A stretch of DNA of 64,000 nt from Beverwykella pulmonaria (taxonomy: Eukaryota > Ascomycota > Dothideomycetes > Pleosporales > Melanommataceae), in contig BCHH01000016.1 of the NCBI GenBank assembly GCA_001599595.1, forward strand, positions 243,901-307,900. The letters are read 5' to 3'. Shown here in pieces: positions 23,272 through 36,575 of the stretch. How positions within the stretch are numbered: position 1 is the stretch's first letter; every line of letters begins with the position of its first letter. Position numbers and translations under genes: made by a program. The notes below the pieces were generated by a model. That model was not told the origin of the DNA and ran no database searches. It saw only the letters and a program-made list of their open reading frames with translations.

Positions 23272-24600
23272 GGTAGTCTACCGAGACGTAGGAGATAAGC
23301 GGTTGTACAAATTCAAGAGACTAGAGTAGAAGGTTAGTTAATGGTCTTATACTTGATGCCACCACCTCCGCATCGAACTCGCAGGAGATCTAGGCTAAGG
23401 GCAAAAAGATCCAAGTAGCTCCGCTGAGTCACATCCTCATTTACCAGCAGATCTTTTGTCGACCTCTGAAAAAAGGTGGGTCGTCGTTCGTCGAGCAATA
23501 GTACGCTAGACGAGAGACGGGGCAAAAAAAGAACGCCCCAAAGGGGGGAAAAAATTGACATACAGAGCAAAACTATCCCAGCCAGATTCGTCAACCACGA
23601 AAATGGCCCCCAAAGGTGGCACAAGGCAAGAACCTCGACGTGCTCGCGAGCTAGAAGGATGATGTGTATGACAGCAGTATCCCAATAATAGATCAATGGA
23701 TAGACGTGAAATAAAGTGAAGTTCGGTGAGAGGATATAGGGAAACGAACGTGAGGAGGTGGCAAAGCCGGCGTTGGGTGCCTGAGGTGCGGGCGACGCGC
23801 CTGCTAGCGAAGTCACGTTAAGGTGGCGGGGTAAGGATCGCTTATCCACTTGACGTGAGGGCTGTCGTTTGCACTTGAATCACATCGAATTGTGTTCAAG
23901 GGCTGTCTCCCCATATATCCAATCTTCTTAGACACTCTCCAAGCGTTGCATTGTGTCACGTCAACGTCAACGTCAACCCATGAGACACGCCAACGTGTAC
24001 ACTCTTGAGCATCCTGTGTGAAAACATGTCAAGAGCCGAAACCCACAGCCTTTCCTCGTCCAATTCCCACGCAGAGACTGTTTTACACGCCAGACAGTAA
24101 CTTTCTGACAGACACCTATCGTGCCTCAGAAAATATGTTATCTCACTCTGTATTTACAGGACCGTTTTGGCAGCCTGGCGTGTGAATGTGTGCTACGGTT
24201 GGATATTGCTGACGAAGATGAGTGATGTGACTCCACCTGTGCCTCTTACTTGGTGTGACCATCTTGATATTGGATTTGGATGAGGCGAGCTGTGGCTTCC
24301 CGAATACGAACAGCGATGCGGGTCGTAGACCACCAAGGTGTGCTCGACTCTGGCTTGTCAAAGAGGATGTTACAATATGCGTTGATTTGAGAGACGATCG
24401 ATCGGGCATACGGTCGTGATTATTGTTCCACGCTATTGATTCATACTCTACTATGTATGCTGCACGGGGCTATCCATTTTCACCGTGATGCGGTATGCTA
24501 AACAAGATGTGAATGCAAACATAAAAATATCCAGAGTGTACATCTGTACTACCACACCGCTCCCCAAACATCATTCCCGCATCACCAAAAATCAGCCATT
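23272..24600. other. Intergenic, upstream of Argonaute
   Basis: About 1.3 kb. A 171-codon minus-strand frame at 23334-23849 has no recognisable domain and overlaps the presumed promoter or leader of Argonaute. A short triplication of ACGTCA occurs at about 23957-23976. No gene supported. Confidence 0.45.
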
Positions 24601-27600
24601 TCATTCGGCATCCCCTCGTCTACCCGCAGCATGGACCTGAGTCCTGATGTCAAAGAGAATGTCGTCCATCTCCCTTTCCTCCGTCCTTCCTAGTACCATA
24701 TCTTTGCAGCTGAATATGTAGTCTCTCATACCCTTGAGCTTCTCAATGATGCTCCTCGGTGTCAAGATACTTCGTTCGAGCACAGGACGGCGTGGTGTTG
24801 ACGCCGCTGCAACTACCTCGACCTCCTGTGATTGGCTCGTTTTTGTTTCGAGCCGGGCCATTGCTTCGAGCTGCAACTGCTGTGCTGCTTCTGCATTCTC
24901 CTTTCTCATGGGATTGACCGAGTCGTCCTGCAAAGCATCGTCCCAGGTAGGCTCCACTTGGATTGCCCCATCAAACATAACCTCGTCCTGTAGAGCAGGA
25001 GTTTGTTCCACAGTAACAGCGTTAGTATTATCAGCCACTGCAGGAGTTCCAGGAGCAGAAGACGATAAGGAAGACAATGAGGAAGAACTTTTGGGTGTAA
25101 CCTGAACGTGGCTGAGACGCTTCACATGAGAGCCCTCGGGAGTCCTGGCCTCGCTAACGTCATTGCTCGTACCTCGTCGAGCTCTCTTGGGTGCGGGCGT
25201 ATCCTCGATTAGAACGTCCTCTGAATGTGTCTCCACCTGACTAAGCAGAGAAGTGGAGCGGAGCATTGAAGGCTTGCGAGCTGTCTCAGATACAATGAAC
25301 TGGCTGCTTGCTGGACTCCGCGAAATTCGTCCTGATTTTCTTTTCGAACCTCTCCTGTTCTGTGGCACATCATGGATCTGTGGTGACACAGCAACAACGC
25401 TATCCGCTTCTCCTTCGTCATTCTGTACAGATTCAGACCGGGGCGGTTGAGTTGGTGTTCCTTTCTTGCTCGCCTTGGTTTTGCTTGGGGTATTCACAGG
25501 GGTTTGCTTGCGTTTCTTCGAACTACTACGACCGAGTGGGCTACTACTCATGATTCGCGATGAACGACGAATGGTTTGTACCGGTGATTCGTGATTCGTC
25601 GATGGCTCCTTGTTTGTTATTTGGCTGGAGAAAGAGTCTTTAACACGACTGGTGTTGCTAGACCGTATTTCTGCGTCTATGTTGGTAATTGCCACGGGTT
25701 GCTCCAGTTGCGTTTCTTCAACCTCGTCATCGGTCTCAGTAGGTCCTTCAGGTGCGTCAACAAACACGTTGTTAGATTCGTCCTGTGCCTCTTTTGACTG
25801 TTCGTTGGCGACAGTATCAATCCGCGTATTAAGTTCAGCATCAAGCTGGGCTGTAAGCTGTAGGTCAACGGTCGAGCTTGGCAGGTCAGACACATCGACT
25901 TCAGTGGGCAGTTCGTCTTCGTAGTCTTCCTCGTTATTAGGTGCCTCGAGAACCTTGGGTGAAGGCAATAGATCTTCGTCGATAGTAGTTCCGTCGAATG
26001 ACACAGAGAACAACCTATTGGGCTGCCTATACTCAAAACTGTCGGCTGCAATTTCCAAGGTAGTATCATTGCCCATCCGCCCCCCTGTATTTGATGCCAT
26101 CTCCTTTTCAAATCTTGGCGGGGATGATCCGAGCTCCTCCATCTCGTTTTCAAGTCGAACTGTCCGTACGGCGTTCGGGGTTGATACACTGCTTTCGTCA
26201 CGAAGAACCTGCTGATTCCGATTTCGAGCCTGTGGAGTAGGCGATGATCCAAGGAAAACATCCATGGGACCTAGGTTTGCTCGTGACCTAATGGGCGTTC
26301 GAGTATCTTCAGTTGGCAGGTCATTGGCACTCCTTGCGTCAGAATGTAACTGTGGAGGTGGAATTGAAGAAGCCGACTCTGGCCTAGCAGTAGTACTGAA
26401 GTCTGAGAAGATGTTGGCGGTCACCCTTTGACGTTCGACCATTTCTTGTTGTTTTTCGGTCAAAATCGGAGACTCTTGAGCAAATGGGTTTGTAGGCGAA
26501 GATAGTATTGGCTCAAACTGGATCTGCGAGTCATCATGTCTCAGACGAACTTTGGGAGTAAGGCGAGAGGAGGTTCGTCTGCCTCTCGTGCTCAATACGG
26601 CTGGAGATCCCAACTTGCGAGGCGACTTGCGAGTGAGTTTGGCAATTCTAAATGGGGATTCCTTGACACGAGGGGTCCGAGCTTTCTTGACCGAATTCAC
26701 AACGCTAGTATCGGACTCGTAGAAAGTGATCTGATCATCCTAGTATTTTCATTAGCTGAATTACTGCAATAATGCGGCAATAACCTTACAGAATCGGCTG
26801 CCGAAGCCATTAGCGAAGGAACAGACAGCTCCACAGTGTTTCGCAACCGTTGCAAAGCCTTTTCAAGTCGAGCGGGATAGCGCAAGCTACTTTCTTTGCC
26901 GAATGTCGAGTTCCAAGTCGTGATGGAGATATTAGCAATGCCACGCCGCCGACTCAAGAATCCAGCCGTAATCAATGGTTCAAGAGCTGAAAGCATTGAC
27001 CCATCCTTGCGAGGCAATCTGTCGATGGCGCCACTTATAGTCTGCCACAGGTTGACCACCTGTTCACTGTTAGCAATGGAACACAGACATTGAAAGCTTA
27101 GCGTACTTCACTATGTAGCTCCCTGATCGGCTGGTCCTTCCTCTGCAATTTCGTGTCCGGATCTTCAACCCAAAGGCTTATGAACTCTTGAATCTTACGC
27201 AGGTAGACAGCTAGAAGGGAGATGGGGCAATTTTGAATAGAGCTTCCAATTGCGACAAGAAAGTCCCGCGTACTTTCGGTATCGTTAGTGTCTAGATCAC
27301 GATATGTCGATAATCCGATGGAAACAATGGAAATATAGAAGTTCTTGTACGGGTCAAATTCGGAATTCCGTGCTAGAGTCGGAGATGATGGTGACAGATT
27401 TTGTTTCCCTTGATCGAGAGTTCGTCGAGTAAGGACAGTTGGAAGACTTCTCAGCAGAATGCTAGCAAAGGGAAGACAGACACGACTGTCCTCTCCAGCC
27501 CCGGCAACTCGATTTAGAACGCCCTTGGAAACTTGCTCGACAACAGCGAGAACAACAGCGCCGTCGCCAGCTTCCCTTCGAACGGTGTCCACAAAGGTCG

Positions 27601-30115
27601 ATAGAACGTCATGTCCATGGGATGTGCCGAGTAGGTAGGACGAACCCAGGGCAAGGATGTCAACAACCACCTCATACTCTTTTCCAAGCTGTCGCGAGAT
27701 ACGTTCATTCGAATCAGAGGTTTGCTCTTGGATGCAGGATTTTGTCAAGGTTGCAATTCGGGCCCAGAAGTTGAACGCCACGACAGTTCTAGACGCTGGA
27801 TCGACAGCAGTAGAACAGTCTTTAAGTAACTCCAGTTTACTCAGGCGAGTATTTTGAACCCTGAGGCACGGCTCAAGAACTAGCTCTACCACTCGGAGTC
27901 GCACTGGATCTGAGAGTTTCCCTTCGGATCGGCTGACGAGCAATTCCACAAAGTAAAGGAGTGGGGATATCCGGGGTCTGTGCTGTCGAGCCCGATGTGA
28001 AGGAGTTGGGGCGACCTCGAATTCGTCTTCTCCGTTTCGAGTGAGGCATTTGTCTGCGAATTGGAAGGCACCAAGCTTTTGGACTACTGTCTCGACTAAG
28101 AAGCAAAATTTGTCCGCCCAATTGTCTTCTTTCTGTTGTGAGATGGCAAGTTTGGCGGTGTGTTTATCCCACATTCGCCGGAGTAGGTTGACAATGTGCG
28201 CGATGGCATCTTTGGTCTCTGTAGAAGCCATGACTTCTTTGCTGCTCGCCTCCACTAGAGAATCCAAAAGAGATATCCACATTGTCTTAACAGACTCGTC
28301 TTCTATGGCTTCCAAGGTCCACGGAGTCACGTCCAGGAGGGTTTCCACAAATCTGAGTATTGTCGAGAGAGCTTTCCGTACCCATTTTGGATCTAACCAA
28401 GGTAGTTCTTCGCGTTGAATCATACCATTTGGTTTGAAGTCCAACGCTCGTTGTTCGTCCCATGGCCTTCTGGATCCCCGAAGAAGCGCAGACACAATGC
28501 GGCACGCAGCGACAGCGTGTTTCGGTGATGGCGACTGTAGCAACGGTTCCCAGAAATCCACGACAAACTCGCCCCAATACCGATCGAGCTGTTCATGAGA
28601 TGCCGTAGGCCGGAGAGAGTAATACAGTAGGGTAAAATAACCAGAAGTTGCAGCATCCAGCTCGGCCTTCTTCCATTGGGGTCGTCGTTGAAGTTGCTGT
28701 CGGGGGATGTTGAGAAACATTCTTGACCAATTGGGTTGGGTTAAGCAGGAAAGGTTCATAGCATATACGAGAAAGCCGAAGGCAACGTTTGCGTGGACCT
28801 TGACAAGCTCCTGTTCTGATGAGAAGACTTTCTCAAACAACTTCAACCAGTCTCCCAGAGCGGTGAACGTTGTCGTTTGCAGAGAGTCGAACAACAGCGC
28901 CGTTATGGCGGCCCAAATCTGAGGAACTAGGGGAGCGGAATCTGAGGTGAGCATCTTCTCCAGCTGTTGTACGACCACCTTGGCAATTGTGTTCCCATCG
29001 TTCTTCTCGCGGTTCAAGACGGACAAGACTGACTTGATGACGTGGCGATCGGTGCCTATGGTTTTCGTAGCACACATGGCCAAATCTAGTGCACTCTGGT
29101 TGATATCTTTCTGAGGCGTGAGCATGGCCGTGACGGTGTGTTTGAACCAGCGCTCGGTGTGCTTGATCATGACATCGGGTCGTTGTTGGACCAGTTTTCG
29201 ATACACCCGTAGCCTGTAGGCGTGGACGGAATTGCCGCTGACACGCTCTTGAATACTCTCTAGGACATCCATAATCTTTTCTACGCGAACAACGGTCATA
29301 GTCTTGGGGCGGAAGTTCTGCTGCATGAGGACGGCTAGGTGGGTGTTGATTATAGTTTTCGGCATGTTAGGGTCGGCAGTCACCAGAATGATGCGGTCGA
29401 CTACGAAGGAGCAGAAGGCATCGTCCATGGTAGGTCTCAGCTCGGGCACGCGAACAAGAGCCATGAGAAGCCTGAGCGCCTGAGAGATGAGTTGTGAGTC
29501 CGGACCCGTACCCATGATACTGATAGCCTGCATGTCCCTCTGTATGAACTGGGACAGAAGTCCCATTTTGTGTACCAAGGATTGAATGTCTGGGATCTGC
29601 TCGTAGGCTTGCATTGTCTTCGTCAAGGAGATGTAGGCGTCTAGCCGGGAAGGCCTGGCGCCCTGGGCAAGCTGCTTCACGATCGACTCCAACATGTCGG
29701 CGAATGTTGCGAACTTGTCAGCGTCGGCGCCTTCTTCGGCTCGGGGAGGTGTCGATGCTGGGTCGCAGGCCTTGAGGATGGACTTGAGCGGCTTTAAGAC
29801 GCGTGTTTGGGGCAAGGGCCGCAGCGGCGAGCTATGGCGAGGGGTCCACCGTGCGGGAGAGAGACCCTTGGGTTGTGCAGAACATGTCTGGAGCCCGAAG
29901 CTGACCCTTTTCCTACTGCTGCCCGTGCTGGATACGCTCCCTATCTCCGAGGAGGGCGACTGCTCGGGCGTACTCAGCAGCGACTGTTTGGCGGCAACCT
30001 TTGTGGCGAGGGTCTTTGTGCCGAAGGGATCGTCGAGGAATTGGAGGGCTATGTCGGCGTCCTCCTGGTCGTCGTCGTGGAGGTCTTTCGGGGGTGTGGG
30101 AGGGCGATTGGACAT
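24601..30115 (-). CDS. RIF1: Telomere and replication-timing regulator Rif1
   Basis: Three exons: 30115-27107, 27059-26790 and 26739-24601; 1805 residues. Rif1 limits telomere lengthening, sets replication timing and shields DNA ends, largely by recruiting protein phosphatase 1 (PP1). Seen: a short N-terminus with a PP1-binding RVSF at residues 70-73 and SILK at 112-115; a long helical HEAT-like Rif1 N-terminal domain from about 150 to 1050; then a disordered Ser/Thr/Pro-rich region with many SP, TP and SQ sites, a basic patch GRSSSKKRKQ, and a conserved tail containing ILTPRSIIEKL. Both introns are phase 0 and restore coding sequence (SEV/VNLWQ, ADS/DDQIT). The start MSNRPPTPP at 30115 is chosen; an in-frame ATG at 30145 would add ten residues. 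Divergent from RIC8. Confidence 0.92.
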
Positions 30116-30790
30116 GGACTCGAACTTGGAAGTGGAAAAAACCATAGCTATGCTGGAAACAATTACGAAAGGAGACAAACAACAAAAGAGGACGACGGCT
30201 CTCGCATTGCGGGTGGAGAGGGGAGAGAGGCAATCGCAGAAGCGATGCGGAGTGGTTGACGATGAAAGGGCTGGGGTGCACGCTCACGACGCGAGATGCC
30301 GCCCGCGTTGTCGCGTTAACCGTGCAGGGATCTTAAGTGCTCTGCCAAGGCTACTCTCCACCTCAGAGCGTCCCTCTTGCGCTATCCGCTGTGAATAGAC
30401 ATGTTCGAAGCAGGAATCCGTATCATGTGCCCTGCATGCATCCACAAGAAATAGAGAAGTACAAGGGGTTGAATGTATATAGCCGCATGGAGCGCGCCAT
30501 TGACCTGGCCGACTCTGTTTTCCAAGGACATAGGAAGAATTATTATTTTGGTCTACTGCATATATCTCATGACCATCCTGATGGAGACCTTGATTCTTAG
30601 TCAAACGCCGGTAATGATAGCTTTGACACTTTCATGTTTACGTCCCGTCCTAGTCCAGTCCCACCCTAACATTGCGCGCGTTGCGGGGTCTTCGTCTTCC
30701 TTGCGCCTTTGCTCGCATCCGCTCGCTGGCGCATGAACTCCGTCGACACACCACTGATCTTCGTCACTTCTTTCAGAATACTTACCCGCC
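30116..30790. promoter_or_regulatory. Divergent promoter region of RIF1 and RIC8
   Basis: The 675 bases between the two start codons must hold both promoters. No clear TATA box or named factor site stands out by eye, and no gene is supported within it. Confidence 0.5.
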
Positions 30791-32517
30791 ATGCTATCTA
30801 GATTCCAGTCCAAGGCAAGCGGCGGAAAAGGTAGGTGATGCTATGCAGCTTCCCTTCCAGCACGCTAACTGCCCATAGCAAAGCTCGACGAGGTCACCGA
30901 ACTTCTCTCTAGGCTCAAAGCTGACCTCGACGCGAACAAGCTCTCTGCAAAGCGTAGGCTTCAGGCTGCACACATGGTGTGAATAGCGCACTCACGACCT
31001 GGGTAGAGCGGAAGCAGCTGCTCGAGGAGCTCAAAATCCATGGCCGATCGGCCGACTATGCCGACCCAATCTTCGCCGAAGATGTACGTTGAGTGCGGAG
31101 ACAACATGCGGAGACAACATCGTCCCTTCCAAACACTTAGGTTAATGAGAGAAAACCTAGGGCATACGCACGCTAAGCCGCTATGCATTCGAAGACGCCA
31201 ACACGCAGACATCACAAGAGGCCCTCCGATGTCTCGCCAATGCACTCCTCCTCGAGAAGAAGACGCGTCAGACACTAGTCGACCTAGGATATGCTCCGAA
31301 TGCAGCAGAGAAGCTGAAGGCGGGTACGCATGGCCATACAGCTGGGGGGTGTCATCTAATGGGCGGGCAGAGCGACAACATCGATGACGAATTCCTAGCC
31401 TCGCGCATCCTCTTCCTTATGACCTACGAGACGGACCTCGACTACGAGAAGCTCGTAAATGAACACCAGCTGGCTGAAAGCATCAACCTCGCCATAATAA
31501 GACATGCGAAGCGCTACTCAAAGTCTGCGCGGCGGCTCTCCCAGATACTCACCAACCCGATGGACCTCATGGCCCTCTCCGAAACACTCAAATTGCTCTT
31601 CAACATCACACACTTCTACCCGGATCTCAGCGAGCTCTTCTCCAAATCTATCCCGCACATCTTCAAAATCCTCGTGCGTCAAAAAATCCCCAGCCCACCC
31701 CTCCAAGCACCCATCAACTACCTCGTGAACGCCCTCATAAACCTCGATCTCGAAGACAAAAAAGGGTACCAACACCAATTCTTTGGCATGAACGCCGTGT
31801 TCCCCAAGTTCGACGCAAAATGCAACGCTGAGCACCTCATCAACATCCTCGACAACGCCATCGTCGCCTACACAGAAGCAGAGCTCGACAACACCATCTC
31901 GCCAGTCCTAACCCTCATCCGACGCATTTACGAGATCGCCCCGGAAGGCGTGCAAAAGTACATGGAGTGGCTGCTCCTCCCCACAGACGAAGAGCGCAGC
32001 CGGCCCCTTGGGAAATCAGACACGCTCTCTGCACGACTCCTCCGTCTTTCTACCTCTGCAATGACGCCCAGTCTCCGCGGCTCCATATCCGCGATGATGT
32101 TCGAACTATCCGGGAAAGATGCAACAAAGTTTGTGCAAAATGTCGGGTATGGCTTCGCATCGGGCTTTCTCCTCTCCAACAACATCCAGATGCCCGAGAA
32201 CGCGCTGGAAGCCCACGCCACAGCCACCGCGGGGGAAGAAGGTATTCCCGTGAATCCGATCACAGGACAGAGACTCGATATGGAGGAGCCGGATCAGACG
32301 GAGCCGATGACGGAGGCAGAGAAGGAGCGAGAAGCCGAACGGCTGTTCGTGCTTTTTGAACGGTACATCTTCACCTTCTTTCTTGCTGTGATATCGCAAT
32401 ATAGACTAACGATTTGGCAGCCTCAAAGCAACAGGTGTTGTCGACGTGAAGAATCCCGTCGAGGAGGCGTTCCGGTCAGGAAGGATCGAGGAGCTACCCG
32501 ACGACCATGAGGAGTGA
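30791..32517 (+). CDS. RIC8: Synembryn, G-alpha chaperone and exchange factor
   Basis: Six exons: 30791-30830, 30879-30953, 31007-31083, 31161-31319, 31371-32362 and 32421-32517; 479 residues. Ric8 folds and activates G-alpha subunits and in filamentous fungi is needed for growth, sporulation and virulence signalling. Seen: KQLLEELKIHGR near 45, EDGIRTLSRYAF near 63, the CLANALLL and DDEFLASRILFLMTYETDLDYEKL segments, armadillo-like helices through the middle, and LFER/LKATGVVDVKNPVEEAFR at the end, all typical. Four introns are GT-AG; the intron at 31320-31370 only keeps frame and conserved sequence (KLK/SDNIDDEF) if it uses a GC donor. Length fits the family. Confidence 0.93.
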
Positions 32518-33354
32518 GCAAGAGCATCTTCGAGTTTTCTCAATTTCCTCTTTCAATCATGCTTGGGGGAGGGTGTTTGCATGTCTTGCATCAATCAAGG
32601 GATACTAGTTTGCTTAGCGCGGGCGTCTTGATGATTCCTTCTAGGTAAGGAGAGAAGGAAGCATTTGGTTCATGGCCCGGAAATACCATCTGTTTCCACA
32701 ACAGTCTAAGGCGATCCTACAAAACAGTAAATCAGATACAGGTTACTGACAAAAGAATTGGCTCTACACTATGAAATCCTCCTGTATTTGCCAGGCAGGT
32801 GTTTTACAACCACTTGACGACTGCTAGCTACAACGTTGTTATTTGGTCAATAGGCAGCATCACCACGCATCACAAACTCCGCGCACCGCATAGCTCTCTG
32901 AGAAGAAAAAAGACTTTGGATACGCAAAACCAGAGCGCCAAAAATGCCCAGTCCCCAGTCCAGCCCAGTCCGCCAACCCTGCCCGCCAACCCAGCCCAAG
33001 CTCAATCACTATTCCTCCCAGTACCATCCCGCCCCGTTGCCCAATCCTTCCAATCTCAGTCTAGCTCATTCCATTCCAGTCCATGCATACGCTTCACAAG
33101 GAGTAGATCACTGTCGTATATATATCGCCTAAAAGCAAGAAAAGGAATACTATGTCGCTCAACGAAAACTACGAGTACAAATATTGTATCTTCGATCCTG
33201 AAAGACCTGCAATTTAATTATTGAAGAAAAGGCCCGGATAGGCGCCTTTCGCCTCCCAAAAATAGAAACAAGAAATCAACCTTTTTCCAAACCCTATGCA
33301 CGCTTTCGTTAGAAACAGTAAGAGCGTAAATCAATCTAACCATCATCCCCAACC
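32518..33354. other. Intergenic between convergent genes
   Basis: Eight hundred bases between the RIC8 stop and the stop of the next minus-strand gene. Plus-strand frames at 32799-33224 are Ser/Pro-rich without domain and are not called. Confidence 0.5.
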
Positions 33355-36300
33355 TCAGGTAGTCGCAGACGTCGTTCCTGTTGTCGGCGTAAGCGCCCCA
33401 TCATCGATGAACTCGTCGATGAGCACGCTCTCCGCGTCGAAGTCTGCGGCGTCGAAATCATCTGTATCAATATCTGCGTCATCGCCCTCGTCGGCCATCA
33501 CGTCATCCGTGTCCATTTCGATGGCCATGTCGATCAAGGCCGAGGCTTCTATAGGGTTGTTCAGCGTTACCATGCCCATGTCAAGCATGTTCTGGTTCAG
33601 ATCCTCCAATGTCCCAGTGTGTACTTCCAGGCCGGCATCATCAACGGCGGGAGCTGGAGGAGCCCCTCCGGCAGTGATAATGGTAAAGTTGTTCGGTTCC
33701 TGATGGACACCAAATTCGGTTGTCACAGTGATAGAGTCTGGGCTGGGGGTAGGCAATTGAGCCGCGACGCCCATATCATGCACGCCTTCGTCCTCTGCAT
33801 CAGCTATCCCCAGATAGGCGACAGCCTCGGCCATTCCAAGGGGAAGAGTCGAATAGAGGGAATCAAAGAATTCGTAGACGGCTTCTGCCATCTCGTCTGC
33901 TTGGTCACGCTCCCCCTGTTCTTTGATCTTTCTCAGTTCTGCTTGTTCGTCGGCTACTTTCTTGGCTTGTATCTCGTCCTCGAGCCGGCATTTGGCTTTG
34001 ATTTCTCGCTTGCGGGCACAATGTGGGCAGTGGTAGTTCACGGTGCAATATGTGCACGAGCATGTTGGGTTGAGGGCAACACATTGCTAGAAAAAGATAT
34101 CATTAGCATCCATATAAGTCTTATGCGGGGGGAAAAATGCTAGCTTACATCACAAACAAGAACTGCACACTCCGAGCACTCCTTCAGAATGGCTGGGCAT
34201 TGACTTCTGTTGTCGCCAACTGGCCTCGGATATTGGCAGAAGTAGGCTCCACAGCCTTCCCACTGAACCGGATGGCGTGGATGGCAAGGAAGCGGTAGTG
34301 GATTTGTGATAGTATTCGGAACGCGGGGAGAATTCGGCCAGGAACCAGAATTACGGCTACGAACACCAGATGCGCTGAAGGAGCGTGGACGGGAACTGCT
34401 AACGGGGACAAATGGTATGGAGCCGGAGCTCAAGAACGGGTCTGTTGTGGAAGCGTGAGAGCTTAGAGACGTTGATGCGGACATGTCGACAGCAGAAGGC
34501 GCGGAAGGAGGGAAAAGGATCTGGGACTGCGACATAGGAGTTGCTTCGGGGACTTCAACATCGTCAACGGTTGACGATGCGTGTTGTGAGGATGACGACG
34601 CGGTAGGTGTCTGTTCGGGGTCTTTTGTACTGGCGCTGTTCGGGTTGAACTCAGGTATGACCAGGCGCGGAGTTTCGTTATGAGTTCGTACATATTCTCG
34701 TTCCGTGTGCATGTCCCTGAAGCCACATTTCCGGAATTTGAGAGCTCTGAAGTCATGCTCCTTGCAGAGAGGGTTCTTGCACGTCCGACAAGAGACCTTC
34801 CAGCGAAAACTCCGATGACAATCTTGACACAGCCCTCGCGGACATGTATGGGCCTGTAGATCTAGGCTATCTTGCTTCAGGTACGACAGAATATCAACAT
34901 CCTCTCCTAGGACATATTCGTATAGCCCATTGTTCTTCATCTCCCTTACGTAGTCGACTGGCCGAAGTTGATTCGCAAAATCCGGGTCTTCGAACTGCTT
35001 TGTACGAGGCAGGGGCGCTGCTCGGATCTTGTCAGCACCTCGACCGCCCAGTCCAGTTCCGAGTACGGCGATTCCTCCACCGCCTGAGAAGATGGGCTCC
35101 AGACAACACCAATGCATATTCAATTTCGGAGGTTCCCTGTTCGGCGGTATGGGTAGTCCGTTGTGAAGATTACCTCCATCTTCCGAGTCTGAAGAGTCAT
35201 CGTCATGAGCGCTCTCATTCATGAGATTAGGCGATCGGGTTGCCCCAGGAGCCCACCAAAACCTGTTCGCGGGCAAGGGTTTCGCGTTTCGATTCTGGTC
35301 CTCGAGTGAAACAGACGACCCAGATGCTTGGCTCAAGGTGCTTCCTAATGTTGCGCCAGGTCCAAAGGCTAGATTTGCGAAATGCCGTGTTTTCACTCGC
35401 TTCCTGGGCATTGGTCTGTTGAAAGCGCAACTGGCGCAAAGGGTCTTGCGACATCCCATGCAGTGCATCCGCACGCTGCAAGACTCACAGCGCTCTAAGA
35501 TAACCTCGTCGCACTGCGCGCACTTGATGTCGTCAACAAATATCCGATGGCTCTTTCGGTCGTGTGCGGGGACGTGTTTCCCTTCTCCTTTAAACATTCC
35601 GCTCTCGGTGCCCAACGGCTCTCCGTCTTGACCTGTCTCGGCTATTTCCCACAGTCTGCCATCCGAGTCTCCGAGCATCTTTCCGCTGTCAACAGGTCCC
35701 AAGCGATTGCTTGACCTCCACAGCCTGTCAAATGGCACCCATACCTCCATGTTCTGCGGTCCCGCTCTTCCCGCGTGATATTCTTTGCGCCGATAGCATC
35801 TTCCACCAGGTGTCGGGCACCACGCCGTGTCAGTCCATATCCCTAACTGGTGACATATCTCGATGAGCTGGTGGGTGGGATCTGAATCGGAGTCCCTCCG
35901 GACGAGTGAGGAGGGTAGATAAGGTCTTCGGCGGTGGTGGCGGCACCGATATGTGTAGAGACTTTTGAGAGCTAGATCATTCTTCGTCCATGGCGAGTCC
36001 TTCAGGGTATAAGGTTCTAGAAATGGCACAATGTGGTATTTGATAGAGACGTTCTTGCAGCCTCGTACCGAAAGATGCTGGAGCGTGTCGAGCCGCGGCG
36101 CAAGCACATTCCCAACCAGCGCAATCCCCGACACGGCGGTATTGCAGAGATCCAATCTTGTTAATATCTTTCCATATGGCTGGACCACCTTTTTCAGCAG
36201 AGCATCGAAGGAATAGGGCCTCGACTGCCGCTCTCTGCCATCAGGTGTTTCATTACCAGGTGAGCCCACGACGACAGCGGGCTGCGGCAGCCTAAAGGAC

Positions 36301-36575
36301 AGCGTCTTCCATGCAAGCGGATATTTGCGGAGAAAGTCGCGGAGATATGGAGACGTGTGGTAGAGGTCGAGGACGGCGGAGGTGGGTATCTGGGAGAGGA
36401 GCGATTCGAGGACGGGCGGGTACGTGGTTATGACGGACTCGAAGAGACTGAGCGTCGCAGTCGGCTTCGCAGACTCGCCGTGTGAGACAGTCTCAGCGAT
36501 GGACGTCGTCGATGAGGCATCTTCGAGGGCGTCGGTGTCCCAAATAAGGTCCTGTTGTTCAGACTGGCTGCCCAT
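33355..36575 (-). CDS. Large cysteine-rich protein with F-box-like N-terminus
   Basis: Two exons, 36575-34149 and 34086-33355; 1052 residues. Not recognised as a named protein. Seen: an F-box-like helical stretch near residues 55-95 (LLSQIPTSAVLDLYHTSP), then leucine-rich-like segments (LDLCNTAVSGIALVGN, LQHLSVRGCKNVS); a first Cys cluster CAQC...CESC...CMGC...CASC near 355-390; a second with CPRGLCQDCH and CRTCKNPLCKEHD; a Ser-rich linker; and a third, spanning the intron, with CSECAVLVCDQC...CSCTYC...CPHC, probably several zinc sites. The C-terminus is very acidic (DTDDVMADEGDDADID). This build suggests a ubiquitin-ligase-type adaptor, but that is inference. The first in-frame ATG (36575) is used; the longer frame starts with TTG. 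Confidence 0.85.

Noticed and set aside
22719..23298. His- or Thr-rich plus-strand frames across the N gap
   Set aside because: Shadows of the Argonaute GGRGRGD repeat in other frames.
23334..23849. 171-codon minus-strand frame before Argonaute
   Set aside because: No domain, overlaps the likely leader and promoter of Argonaute, no splice support.
29694..30398. 234-codon plus-strand frame
   Set aside because: Antisense to the RIF1 N-terminal coding region.
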